Source: Moheibacter sediminis
Lineage (GTDB): Bacteria > Bacteroidota > Bacteroidia > Flavobacteriales > Weeksellaceae
Assembly (NCBI RefSeq): GCF_900176425.1
Contig: NZ_FWXS01000012.1
Location: 1 to 64,000, forward strand
DNA: 64,000 bases
Direction: 5' to 3'
Shown here: positions 29,011 through 37,797 of the stretch, one piece after another
Layout of the letters: each line of letters begins with the position of its first letter
Position numbering within the stretch: position 1 is the first letter of the stretch
The notes under the pieces: generated by a model
Seen by the model: the letters and a program-made list of their open reading frames with translations, nothing else
Told to the model about the DNA's origin: nothing
Database searches by the model: none
Position numbers and translations under genes: made by a program

Positions 29011-31284
29011 TTAATAAGTCAATGCCAGCCCCACACCAAAGCCCATATCGCTATCATAGTGGGTACGTATACCTATATTCTTATTAATGATATACCTAAG
29101 TTCTCCCATATACTCTAAGTCGGTATTCACCATAAAACCACCTCTTAGTCTTTTTGAAATTGGTATATCTTCACGCATTAACTGCAATCTCACAATTCCA
29201 TCATGATATACTTCTGCCTGAAAATTGACCAGCATAGGTAACGTATACATAAACCCTAAACTGAACGCCCTGCGGGTGTCTTTCTTGTTGGTTTGTCCAA
29301 ATATGTTCTTTTCGTGTTCATCTTCTCCCATTTTACGGTAGCGGTAATCAAAACCTACAAAGGGCATGAACCATTGCATCTTTCCAATGTATCTACCTAA
29401 ATGGGTTTCTACTTCATAACCGTGCATACTATTATAGCCTAAACGCCATTCTGTTCCTAATTGGTAGCGTGCATTCATTAGCATAGCTTCTCCATCATTA
29501 CCATTGGTTGCAAAATCGTTTTGTGCCATAAAATGAGGCATATTACTTTCTCTTTGCAATTCTTTATAGGCTTTTACCTTGTCGGGTAGATAGGGGTTAT
29601 TGTAGTCTCCAACTTCAAAGACCCTGTTCATTCCCGCCATCATGTGATATAATATATGGCAATGAAAGAACCAATCACCTTCCTCATTTGCTAAAAACTC
29701 AATGGTATCTGTTTCCATAGGCATGATATCCAACACATTTTTAAGCGGCGATTTTTCGCCTTTTCCGTTTATCACCCTGAAATCAAATCCGTGAAGATGC
29801 ATTGGATGCCGCATCATTGAATTATTATAAATGGTAATCCGTAGAATTTCTCCTTTTTTTACAGGTATTTTGTCAGTTTCCGAAAGTATTTTATTATCCA
29901 TGCTCCATACATAGCGGTTCATGTTGCCAGTAAGTGTGAATTTCAACTCTTTTACAGGCGCATCATTTGGAAGAGAGGTGTTATAAGGTGATTGCAACAT
30001 AGCATAATTTAATGTTTTGATGTCTCCCAAGGCATTAGCGTTGTAACGGTTAGCGTCGTTATCCATATCCATACCCTCATGCTTACTGTGGTCTGCTTTT
30101 TTTGTTGCATCTCCGGTAATTTCGGGATACATCACTACATTCATGTCCATTTGGTTAAGGCTCATCTTCATGCCCATATCGTCCAAATCGCCATTCATTT
30201 TCATCATATCGTTCATCATCTTCATCCCCTCGAAATACTTCAATCGTGGGAGTGGAGAAATAAGCTGTTTGACCCCATCACCTATAAAGTAACTCGCAGA
30301 TTGTGTCCTGTCTTCGGTTGTTGCTAAGAACTCGTAAGCCAAACCATCTTGAGGGATAGTCACTACAATATCGTAAGTTTCAGAAACGGCAATGATTAAC
30401 CTGTCCACCTCTACAGGCTCAACATCATTCCCATCATTCGCTACTACTGTAATTTTTCCTCCAGCATACCGTAGCCAGAAATATGAAGACGCCCCTCCAT
30501 TGGAAACACGCAATCTGACTTTGTCGCCTGCTTTTAGCTTTTTACCATCAATTGTTTTCAAATCGGTGCTATGGCTACCATTTATTAGGATTTTATCATA
30601 GTAAACGTCACTGACATCCATCGCCAGCATCCGCTTCCACTCGTTTTTTACCTTTACCCCTAATTTTCCCTCCTTAATAGCTTCAACATATGATTGTGTT
30701 GCGCCTTTCTTAATGGCCGCCCAATCATTTGCATTGTGTAGCATACGGTTGATATTATCGGGGTTAAGATTTGTCCACTCACTTAATATAATTGGAACGG
30801 TCGGCAAATCGTCAATTCCTTTTCTGAATGTCTTATCATCGCTTCTTTTCTTCATGATAAAACTTCCGTACATGCCAATCTGCTCCTGCAATCCTGAGTG
30901 GGAATGGTACCAGTGCGTACCATGCTGGATAATCGGAAAACGGTAGGTGTAGGTTGTGCCCGGTGCGATGGGTTTTTGTGTAAGCCAGGGCACACCGTCT
31001 TCTTTATTGGGCAGGAACACACCATGCCAGTGAAGTGATGTGCTTTCTTTCAATTGGTTGTGCACCACTATTTCGGCAGTGTCGCCCTCGGTAAAGGTAA
31101 GGGTGGGCATGGGGATTTGCCCGTTTACGGCAATTGCCCTTTTTTGCTTACCTGCATAGTTGACAAGCGTATCTTTTACATACAGCTCGTAATGCACCAC
31201 TCTCTGTGCAAACAGCGTTTGCGTGCAAAGCAGTATCAGCACTGTTTGCAAAATTCTTATAGGTATTTTATTATATCTGTTCAT
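29011..31284 (-). CDS. Multicopper oxidase fused to an outer-membrane-type C-terminal domain
   Basis: This 757-residue periplasmic copper-resistance oxidase probably oxidises Cu(I) to Cu(II). The signal peptide ends near residue 27 (LFAQ). Copper ligands are LHWHG (84-88), HWYHSHS (124-130), HPMHLHGF near 490 and HCHILYHMMAGM near 540, with a Met/Asp-rich stretch at about 345-420. After the oxidase, the last 170 residues (YEVETHLGRYIGKMQWFMPFVGFDYRYR to LALTY) alternate polar and aromatic residues and end in Tyr, like a CopB-type outer-membrane barrel. It is last in the copper operon. Confidence 0.88.
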   Translation of the reverse strand: MNRYNKIPIRILQTVLILLCTQTLFAQRVVHYELYVKDTLVNYAGKQKRAIAVNGQIPMPTLTFTEGDTAEIVVHNQLKESTSLHWHGVFLPNKEDGVPWLTQKPIAPGTTYTYRFPIIQHGTHWYHSHSGLQEQIGMYGSFIMKKRSDDKTFRKGIDDLPTVPIILSEWTNLNPDNINRMLHNANDWAAIKKGATQSYVEAIKEGKLGVKVKNEWKRMLAMDVSDVYYDKILINGSHSTDLKTIDGKKLKAGDKVRLRVSNGGASSYFWLRYAGGKITVVANDGNDVEPVEVDRLIIAVSETYDIVVTIPQDGLAYEFLATTEDRTQSASYFIGDGVKQLISPLPRLKYFEGMKMMNDMMKMNGDLDDMGMKMSLNQMDMNVVMYPEITGDATKKADHSKHEGMDMDNDANRYNANALGDIKTLNYAMLQSPYNTSLPNDAPVKELKFTLTGNMNRYVWSMDNKILSETDKIPVKKGEILRITIYNNSMMRHPMHLHGFDFRVINGKGEKSPLKNVLDIMPMETDTIEFLANEEGDWFFHCHILYHMMAGMNRVFEVGDYNNPYLPDKVKAYKELQRESNMPHFMAQNDFATNGNDGEAMLMNARYQLGTEWRLGYNSMHGYEVETHLGRYIGKMQWFMPFVGFDYRYRKMGEDEHEKNIFGQTNKKDTRRAFSLGFMYTLPMLVNFQAEVYHDGIVRLQLMREDIPISKRLRGGFMVNTDLEYMGELRYIINKNIGIRTHYDSDMGFGVGLALTY

Positions 31285-31297
31285 GATTTGAAAAATT

Positions 31298-31753
31298 TTA
31301 TTTAATGCTGTCTTCCATTGTGCTAAACCACGCTATCAAAACCTGCTTATCCTCCGGTGACAATACTGCATTGCGATGAATTAGTGTGTATGATGACAAC
31401 GGCATTTCCCCGTCCTTAACCTGCCCGGCCATAGCCCTGAACTTGTTTCGCTGCCTGCGGACAGAATAGTCGCCAAATTCGCTAAAGTTGAGTTCCTCTT
31501 TCCCCTTTTTTATATGCTCTGCCATGTACCATGCGCCGGGCTGGATACGGCTGTACCACGGATAATGGGTATTGTTGCTATGGCAGTCATAACAGGACTG
31601 AACAAGGATAGCCTTTACATTTTGGGGTACGGTGTACACCCTTTCGATATGGGTGGCTGGCACTTCAACCGCCTGGTTCCGTAAGGGCTGAAAGAACTGT
31701 ATGGCAATCAGGACGACAGCCAGCCCCAATATGATTTTCTTCTTTATGGTCAT
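31298..31753 (-). CDS. Haem-binding domain protein (Haem_bd)
   Basis: This 151-residue protein has an N-terminal membrane anchor (about residues 6-24) and a periplasmic domain with a single c-type haem motif CYDCH in QSCYDCHSNNTHYPWYSRIQPGAW, the Haem_bd family signature. It could pass electrons to or from the neighbouring multicopper oxidase (inference). It is 13 bases before the oxidase gene in the copper operon. Confidence 0.82.
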   Translation of the reverse strand: MTIKKKIILGLAVVLIAIQFFQPLRNQAVEVPATHIERVYTVPQNVKAILVQSCYDCHSNNTHYPWYSRIQPGAWYMAEHIKKGKEELNFSEFGDYSVRRQRNKFRAMAGQVKDGEMPLSSYTLIHRNAVLSPEDKQVLIAWFSTMEDSIK

Positions 31754-31785
31754 AATTATTTTATTGTGGCTTCATCTTTTTGTGT

Positions 31786-32202
31786 CTACTGTTTTTTCAC
31801 ATACTTGGCATAATTCTCCTTGTTTTCAAAATAAGAAACTTCACCGTTATTTCCTGTCACAGCAATCACCGCATTAGCTTTGTCTACCTGCTTATGGGAA
31901 TAGGGGTCTATCGCCATCCGCACGGTCGCATCTTTTGGAATACGTTCCTTACACATTTCGCAACATCCGTAATAGGTTTTACCATCAAATTTTACGTCAA
32001 ACTGCCTTTTGCCCATATAGGCATCGTTGACCATGCAGACTTCATCCGATGGAACCAATTCACCTATTTGGTTACTATGCCCGTGGCTTTCCGGAGTTGC
32101 CTGCGAATGCTGTGTCGCTTCATCCTTATTTGACCCTACCTGTCCGCAAGCGGTGAATAGCAGGGCTGATAAGGAAATAAAGCCGATTATTATTTTGCTC
32201 AT
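31786..32202 (-). CDS. YHS/TRASH-like metal-binding lipoprotein
   Basis: This 138-residue lipoprotein has a lipobox ending LFTAC at Cys19. A His-rich linker (HSQATPESHGHSNQ) is followed by a domain with VCMVNDAYMGKRQFDVKFDGKTYYGCCEMC, resembling YHS/TRASH metal-binding modules with clustered cysteines. A periplasmic copper-binding or copper-sensing role fits its place in the copper operon. No specific name is established that I recognise. Confidence 0.7.
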   Translation of the reverse strand: MSKIIIGFISLSALLFTACGQVGSNKDEATQHSQATPESHGHSNQIGELVPSDEVCMVNDAYMGKRQFDVKFDGKTYYGCCEMCKERIPKDATVRMAIDPYSHKQVDKANAVIAVTGNNGEVSYFENKENYAKYVKKQ

Positions 32203-32226
32203 GTCGAAACTGTTTTTTAAATTTTA

Positions 32227-32751
32227 TTATTTACTTTCTTCAAACTCTTTTAGCTTGCGCTTCATCAGTTCAATTTCTTCCGCTTGGGTTTTAAGTATGT
32301 TTTTTTGCAGCTCTATCAGTTCCGGGTCGGTCAGGTGTGCCTTTTCGGACATCAATATGGCTGCTGCGTGATGGGGTATCATACCCTTTGCAAACTGCTT
32401 GTCCCCGACATTGATTTGTTCCCTGATACCAAACCATGAAAAGATGCCAACGGCAACCGAGATGATGGCTATCGCCCAATTCATCTTCCTGTTGGGGTAC
32501 ATCACTTTCATTATCGCTAATTCGATAAGCAGCATTGCCGAGGTCATCAGCAGGGTCATGTACAGGTTATTGATATTGGGTATCAGGTTCTGCCACTCGT
32601 CAATCATGGCGTACATGATAAAATACATCACTGCGAACATGGCGACAGCCATCACCGCAAAGCGTTTGTACATGCCCGAAGCATGTTTTGGATTGTGCGT
32701 GCCATGCTCCGAGGCATGACCCGCATTGTGATTGTTTTGCATATTTTCCAT
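32227..32751 (-). CDS. DUF305 family membrane protein
   Basis: This 174-residue protein has a His-rich N-terminus (NNHNAGHASEHGTHNPKHASG), three membrane helices between about residues 30 and 108, and a DUF305 domain with the signature KGMIPHHAAAILMSEKAHL. DUF305 proteins occur in copper and silver resistance regions; the paired His suggests metal binding at the membrane surface. A coiled helix (LQKNILKTQAEEIELMKRKLKEFEE) ends it. Confidence 0.82.
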   Translation of the reverse strand: MENMQNNHNAGHASEHGTHNPKHASGMYKRFAVMAVAMFAVMYFIMYAMIDEWQNLIPNINNLYMTLLMTSAMLLIELAIMKVMYPNRKMNWAIAIISVAVGIFSWFGIREQINVGDKQFAKGMIPHHAAAILMSEKAHLTDPELIELQKNILKTQAEEIELMKRKLKEFEESK

Positions 32752-32761
32752 AACCCGAAAT

Positions 32762-33427
32762 TTATTTGCTGTTAATTGTTTTTTCCACCTTACCGCAGGT
32801 CAGCATTTTAGAACCGTAGTAAGGGTTTTTGATTTCCTTGTTTTCGCTGAACCAAACAGCACCCTTACCGTCATTGAACATCGGGCAATGGTCCTGATAC
32901 AATGTTTGCGATGTACCGAACAAATCAATCAGGTCTTTCAAATCTTCGCCAAGCGAGGCCAAATGTTCCCGCTGGTGGTGGATGTTGCCGACATTTTCCC
33001 CGATATGTTCTGCGTGTTCTTTAGCATCGTCCGCTATGTCCATGTACTTTTTGTGCTTATCAGCAGGAACGGCTTTCATGTCCACTTTATTCAGGGTAGC
33101 TAACAGCTTTTTCCCTGAACTGGCGGCAGCTTTGTCATCGTCCGAAACAAGGGCGTTCTTTAAGGACAGATAATCGGTAACTATGGGCGCAATAGAAAAG
33201 TTTTTTGTTTCTTCTTTTCCTGTTGCTATTGCTTCCTGACCGCTCGGTGTTTCGCTCACAGCGGGCGCAGCTACCGTATCATCCTCTTTTGGTTGGGAAG
33301 CTGGCTGTTCTTGTGATACCACAGCAGTATCACTTGAAGACTGCTCGTTTTTGTTGGATGCCTGATTGCATGATACTGTTACAAATGCCATGATAACAGC
33401 AATGATTGATAATGTTAGATTTTTCAT
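32762..33427 (-). CDS. DUF3347 lipoprotein
   Basis: This 221-residue lipoprotein has Cys20 in VTVSCNQ. A low-complexity linker of about 60 residues leads to a DUF3347 domain (TDYLSLKNALVSDDDKAAASSGKKLLATL) that ends in DHCPMFNDGKGAVWFSENKEIKNPYYGSKMLTCG. The same Cys/Met/His-bearing ending occurs in the protein at 35893-36768. DUF3347 is also found attached to CusB-type adaptors, so periplasmic copper binding is likely. Confidence 0.82.
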   Translation of the reverse strand: MKNLTLSIIAVIMAFVTVSCNQASNKNEQSSSDTAVVSQEQPASQPKEDDTVAAPAVSETPSGQEAIATGKEETKNFSIAPIVTDYLSLKNALVSDDDKAAASSGKKLLATLNKVDMKAVPADKHKKYMDIADDAKEHAEHIGENVGNIHHQREHLASLGEDLKDLIDLFGTSQTLYQDHCPMFNDGKGAVWFSENKEIKNPYYGSKMLTCGKVEKTINSK

Positions 33428-33433
33428 TTTTAT

Positions 33434-35554
33434 TTATTTTTTGATTTTTAAAAAACTTGCGTTAATAGCCACTACAATGGTGCTTACACTCATCAGCACA
33501 GCACCCATAGCGGGACTTAAAACAAAATTCGGATAGAGTACGCCTGCCGCAAGCGGTATTGCCACCACGTTGTAGCCAACCGCCCATATCAGGTTCTGTA
33601 CCATCTTTTTGTAGGTAAGTTTGCCGAAGTCAATCAGTTTGACCACATCCCTCGGGTCACTGTCTACCAATATGATATCCGCTGTTTCGGCAGCCACGTC
33701 CGTACCGGAACCCACGGCAATTCCAACATCTGCCTGTGCCAGTGCAGGTGCATCATTTACACCATCACCAGTCATTGCTACGATTTCGCCTTTTGCCTGA
33801 AACTCCTTTACTTTCTCCTGCTTGTTATGCGGAAGCACATTGGCCAAATACCCGTCCATACCCAATTTTCCGGCTACGGCAGCAGCAATCCTGTCGTTAT
33901 CCCCCGTGAGCAGAAAGGACTTGATGCCCATTTTTTTGAGTTCCTCAATCGCCTGTGCCGACCCCTCACGGATGCTGTCTGCCAAAGTAATGAGGCCGAT
34001 TACCCGGTCATCAATGAGAACAAAGTTTACTGTTTCGGCTTCCTGATTAATTTCGGTTGGAATTTCCGGCAAAGAAAGGTGGTTTTCGGTGAAGTAATTC
34101 GGGCCACCAGCTACAACACTCTTTCCGTTTACAACACCTTTTACACCTATACCCTGCATATAGCTAAAGTTTTCAGACTTCCATAACGCAAGCCTCTTTT
34201 CTTTCAATGTAGCCATAATGCCTTTTGCGATATGGTGTTCCGAATTTTGCTGTACTGCGGCAGCATACTGGATAACTGCATCGGCATTGTATTCGTCCGT
34301 AAAGGGAATAACCTTTTCCACGGCATGGGAACCTTTGGTGAGCGTTCCGGTTTTGTCAAAAATGATGGTAGATAGCTTACGGGTGGTTTCAAATGCTGTG
34401 CGGTTGCGGATGAGCAGACCATTGGTCGCCGATAGCGTTGTGGAAATGGCGACCACCAACGGGATAGCCACGCCCAATGCGTGCGGGCAGGCCGTTACCA
34501 TTACCGTCACCATTCTTTCAAGCGCAAAGGCAATATCTCCACTGCTTGCATACCAATAGGCAAATGTGCCTATGCCCACGGCAATGGCAATAAAGGTGAG
34601 CCATTTGGCAACTTTGTCCGCAAGGTTTTGCGTATTGGACTTAGTAGCTTGTGCCTCCTGCACAAGATTGATAACCCTGTTCAGGTAGCTGTCTTTTCCA
34701 ACGGCTGTTACCTTAACTTTCAGCGCACCATCGCCATTGATAGAGCCTGCGATGACCTTTCCGTCCTTTTCCTTTTTTACGGGAACACTTTCTCCGGTAA
34801 GCATACTCTCGTTGATATATGAAAGCCCATCCAGAACCAATCCGTCGGCTGGAATTTTTTCACCCGGTTTTATGATAGCCGTTTCACCGCTTTGCAGGTC
34901 TTCGAGCTTTATCTTTACAGCTTCTCCGCCTCGTTCCACGGTAACATCGTTGGGCAGTAACGCTACCAATGACTGTAATGCCCGTGAAGCAGCCATTTGG
35001 GAACGCATTTCCAGCCAATGCCCTAACAGCATGATGTCAATTAGGGTTGCCAGTTCCCAAAAGAAATCCATACCCTGCAAGCCAAATACAACGGCTACGG
35101 AATAGACATAGGCTACGGATATGGCGATAGCAACAAGTGTCATCATCCCTATGGCTTTGGCTTTCACCTCGCCAATCATTCCCTTTAGGAATGGTAAGCC
35201 TCCATAGCAATAAATCACCGTACCCAATGCCAGCAACACATATTTATCGCCATTGAAAGCAAGCGAGAAACCTAACCATTGCTGTATCATGTGCGACAGG
35301 AGCAGTATAGGGATTGTAATGACAAGGCTTATCCAAAAACGAGTGAGGAAATCACCTGTATGATGTCCCTCATGTTTATTAAAGTTTTCGTCAGCATGGC
35401 CATGTTGAGAATGCCCGGAATGCCCATGTTCTGATGTGTGTTCATGAGAAACTGACGCACCGCCAACGGGAACCAATGCCATGCCACAGAGCGGGCATTT
35501 GCCCGGTTCGTCTTTTAGCACCTGTGGGTGCATAGGACAAGTATATTTTTTCAT
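33434..35554 (-). CDS. copB: Copper P-type ATPase, CPH (CopB) type
   Basis: This is a 706-residue inner-membrane heavy-metal ATPase. The N-terminus has CPMHPQVLKDEPGKCPLCGM (residues 5-24), a heavy-metal-binding motif, followed by a His-rich stretch rather than an HMA domain. The membrane motif is TACPHALG near residue 354, i.e. CPH, the P1B-3 type associated with Cu(II)/Ag(I) export. Other motifs are DKTGTLTKG (phosphorylated Asp near 399), SEHHIAKGI and TGDGVNDAPAL. It complements the CPC-type CopA at 37798. Confidence 0.92.
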   Translation of the reverse strand: MKKYTCPMHPQVLKDEPGKCPLCGMALVPVGGASVSHEHTSEHGHSGHSQHGHADENFNKHEGHHTGDFLTRFWISLVITIPILLLSHMIQQWLGFSLAFNGDKYVLLALGTVIYCYGGLPFLKGMIGEVKAKAIGMMTLVAIAISVAYVYSVAVVFGLQGMDFFWELATLIDIMLLGHWLEMRSQMAASRALQSLVALLPNDVTVERGGEAVKIKLEDLQSGETAIIKPGEKIPADGLVLDGLSYINESMLTGESVPVKKEKDGKVIAGSINGDGALKVKVTAVGKDSYLNRVINLVQEAQATKSNTQNLADKVAKWLTFIAIAVGIGTFAYWYASSGDIAFALERMVTVMVTACPHALGVAIPLVVAISTTLSATNGLLIRNRTAFETTRKLSTIIFDKTGTLTKGSHAVEKVIPFTDEYNADAVIQYAAAVQQNSEHHIAKGIMATLKEKRLALWKSENFSYMQGIGVKGVVNGKSVVAGGPNYFTENHLSLPEIPTEINQEAETVNFVLIDDRVIGLITLADSIREGSAQAIEELKKMGIKSFLLTGDNDRIAAAVAGKLGMDGYLANVLPHNKQEKVKEFQAKGEIVAMTGDGVNDAPALAQADVGIAVGSGTDVAAETADIILVDSDPRDVVKLIDFGKLTYKKMVQNLIWAVGYNVVAIPLAAGVLYPNFVLSPAMGAVLMSVSTIVVAINASFLKIKK

Positions 35555-35572
35555 AACAAGGGGTTTTAAAAG

Positions 35573-35878
35573 TTATGTTGCACTTAATTTTTTTGCCATC
35601 TCATGGGTCATTTCTTCGGCATAAGTACCATAGGCATCAACAAGTACGCCTTTATTCTTACTATCATTAGACGATATGGCATAAATTACGGCATTGTTAT
35701 CAGGACTGCTGTCGAGGCTTTCAAACCTATGAGTTTCCGTAACCGTAAAATCCTCCGGTTTTAGTTTCAGGCTCCTTGACGTACAGTACAGACAGTCCGG
35801 CAACAGACTAAAGTCCATACTGTACCCACGTTGTCTTAGGTCTTTAAGCGCCTGCACCATGTCATTGTACTGTACCAT
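35573..35878 (-). CDS. Small conserved Bacteroidota protein (PRPP-synthetase-like by name only)
   Basis: This 101-residue protein is of a family often labelled phosphoribosylpyrophosphate synthetase in databases, although it is far too short and lacks that fold. Landmarks are ALKDLRQRGYSMDFSLLPDCLYC, FTVTETHRFE and AIYAISSNDSKNKGVLVDAYGTYAEE. A homologue at 51526-51864 lies in the zinc module. Position in the copper operon suggests a metal-stress role; function is unknown. Confidence 0.7.
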   Translation of the reverse strand: MVQYNDMVQALKDLRQRGYSMDFSLLPDCLYCTSRSLKLKPEDFTVTETHRFESLDSSPDNNAVIYAISSNDSKNKGVLVDAYGTYAEEMTHEMAKKLSAT

Positions 35879-35892
35879 AGCTTTCAGACCTG

Positions 35893-36768
35893 TTATTTAA
35901 TGGTTTCGACCGTACTTCCGCAGGTGAGCATCTGTGAGCCGTAATATGGATTTTTAACCGCATTCTCTTTACTTAGCCAATTGGCTCCCTTACCTCCGTT
36001 GTACATAGGGCAGTGCTGGTAATAAATGGGGGTGTCCTGTTTAGAAACTTTGGCAAGTGTGTAGATGCTTTCCGAAAGTGCCGCAAAAGAACTTCTTTGT
36101 TTTGCAACATCTTTTGATTTTGAAATGCTTTCCGCATTGGCCGTCAAATCCTGCATCACTTTCATCCAAGCCGTATGTTCCTCTGCCGATAGCTTGTTCA
36201 TATCGACTGCTTTAAGGGATGCAGCCAATTCAGCGGCTTTGGCAGATGCGGTCGCCGCATCGGTTTTTATCAAAGCGTCTTTCACTGAAAAGTAGTTGTC
36301 AAATACAGCTTTTAGCTGTGATTGGTTTTGAGCTGCATCTTTATTAGCTGCCATTTGGCTATGGTCGTGATTGCCATGTCCGGCATTCATGTCCATGCCA
36401 GCCTCTTTGTTTTTGGCAACCGTCTTCACGGGTCTATCATACTGGCAGCAACCAGCCAGTTTAGCATATACGTCATCCGGCGCACGGAACTTCTCACTGT
36501 CATAACCAGCCAAAGCAATACGTTTCAGGATTTCATCCTGATTTGTTTTGTCGCCGTCATAGGTGAGCGTAGCCATCTTGGTATCTTTGTTCCAGTCCAC
36601 GCTGGCTACCTTTTTTACGTTACCTGCTTTTTCGATGGTGGTTTTGCACATACCACAATTGCCGTAAATCTTTACGGTTTCTGTTTTCGCATTCTTGATT
36701 TGTGCGAAGCCGTTTATTGATGATAGTAACACGGCGATTACCATCACTATTTTTGATAATGATTTCAT
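35893..36768 (-). CDS. HMA-DUF3347 periplasmic copper-binding protein
   Basis: This 291-residue secreted protein has a signal peptide (cleavage near GFAQ, residue 22). An HMA domain at about 30-100 carries YGNCGMCKTTIEK with the Cys pair. CCQYDRP and a His/Met-rich linker follow, then a DUF3347 domain ending in QHCPMYNGGKGANWLS and NPYYGSQMLTCG. It probably takes up or hands over copper in the periplasm. Its DUF3347 part is paralogous to 32762-33427. Confidence 0.85.
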   Translation of the reverse strand: MKSLSKIVMVIAVLLSSINGFAQIKNAKTETVKIYGNCGMCKTTIEKAGNVKKVASVDWNKDTKMATLTYDGDKTNQDEILKRIALAGYDSEKFRAPDDVYAKLAGCCQYDRPVKTVAKNKEAGMDMNAGHGNHDHSQMAANKDAAQNQSQLKAVFDNYFSVKDALIKTDAATASAKAAELAASLKAVDMNKLSAEEHTAWMKVMQDLTANAESISKSKDVAKQRSSFAALSESIYTLAKVSKQDTPIYYQHCPMYNGGKGANWLSKENAVKNPYYGSQMLTCGSTVETIK

Positions 36769-36783
36769 AATAATTACATTTTG

Positions 36784-36812
36784 AGAAACGGGGGATTGAT
36801 AAACCCGTTTCT
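36784..36812. repeat. Hairpin before the HMA-DUF3347 gene
   Basis: AGAAACGGG at 36784-36792 pairs with CCCGTTTCT at 36804-36812 over an 11-base loop. It lies 16 bases upstream of the HMA-DUF3347 start codon (minus strand), within a gene-free gap of 137 bases. It may attenuate transcription or stabilise the mRNA. Confidence 0.5.
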
Positions 36813-36905
36813 GTTTTAAATTTTAAGTAAATGATACAAATAGGGGATTTGCAAAAGCCGGAACAGCTTCTGACAGGACACACCTATGGCTATCAGGCCA
36901 TAGTT

Positions 36906-37292
36906 TTAGCTTATTTTAGGCGGTAGCCAAATGGAGAAAAAGCCCGAAGAATAATAGGCTTCTTTGAAACCGAATTTTTGCTTTTTACTTGCTGCAAATT
37001 GATTTTTTGCTTTTAATTCGATTATAACTGGTAAACTTAAAGAAGTGATTGAAGCACCGCACCTGCAAGAGCTGTGTGAACAACCGCCCCCGCAATTGTC
37101 ACTTTTGCATTTTTTACAGGATTTGCCCTTGCAACCTTTTTTATGTTCTGATTTTTTGGATTTTTCTTTTGAGCAGGAAGACTGCTCGGTTTGTGTTGAT
37201 TTTTTGGAACAAGCATAACTCTGATTGGGCATCAGGAAGAAACCCAAAAAGAAAAGTGTTAAAATGCTTATATGTATTCTCAAATTTTTCAA
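36906..37292 (-). CDS. Cys/Lys-rich secreted protein of the copper module
   Basis: This 128-residue protein has a signal peptide (MKNLRIHISILTLFFLGFFLMPNQSYA). A central stretch is very rich in Cys and Lys (CKGKSCKKCKSDNCGGGCSH), followed by a hydrophobic end YYSSGFFSIWLPPKIS. The cysteines suggest copper buffering in the periplasm. The ending resembles that of the DUF6660-type protein at 50727-51053 (YQGNIWNPPKFNV), so the two are probably related. No established name. Confidence 0.65.
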   Translation of the reverse strand: MKNLRIHISILTLFFLGFFLMPNQSYACSKKSTQTEQSSCSKEKSKKSEHKKGCKGKSCKKCKSDNCGGGCSHSSCRCGASITSLSLPVIIELKAKNQFAASKKQKFGFKEAYYSSGFFSIWLPPKIS

Positions 37293-37477
37293 CGCTACAA
37301 AGTTACAAATAAGATTGGTTTTTTTTTATCGTTTTGCCTTTTTTTTGCTATATAAACAAAAAATACTACATCCGCAATAGCCTTTCAGTCTTTTTTCAGA
37401 ATTGATAAAATACCCTTTCCTGAAAGCCTACCCTTGTAAAAGTTCGGTCAGAAAAGGGCATTTTAAAAGACTTTGGA

Positions 37478-37699
37478 TTAGACGTTCAAAGGCTCTATTT
37501 TGAAGCCTGCCTTTTGCACAGTGGATATTACTTCTTGCTCGGTAATTCCCTCGGACTTCACGGTAAGCACCTTGTCCTTATTGTTGGTGTCCACGTCCCA
37601 ATGGCAGATGCCCTCTGCCTTGTCCAAGTGTGGTTTTACAGATGCGATACAACCGCCGCAATTAATGTTTGTCTTGAATTGAAATTGTTTATTTTCCAT
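37478..37699 (-). CDS. copZ: Copper chaperone, single HMA domain
   Basis: This 73-residue cytoplasmic heavy-metal-associated protein has its metal site at FKTNINCGGCIASVKPHL, with the CxxC (CGGC) pair, and a ferredoxin-like beta-alpha-beta pattern through KAGFKIEPL. It most likely delivers Cu(I) to CopA, whose gene is about 100 bases upstream in the same direction. Confidence 0.85.
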   Translation of the reverse strand: MENKQFQFKTNINCGGCIASVKPHLDKAEGICHWDVDTNNKDKVLTVKSEGITEQEVISTVQKAGFKIEPLNV

Positions 37700-37797
37700 T
37701 GCTAATAAATTTAAGAGTTATTGATAATGCAAATTTCAGTGCTATTTGGTTCAGAATTGTTGTGTAATTTCTTATTTGATTTGTGATTTTTACTGTT

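Noticed and set aside
35573-35878. Phosphoribosylpyrophosphate synthetase
   Set aside because: At 101 residues it is about a third of the enzyme's length, and no PRPP-binding motif is seen; the usual database name appears to be a carry-over.
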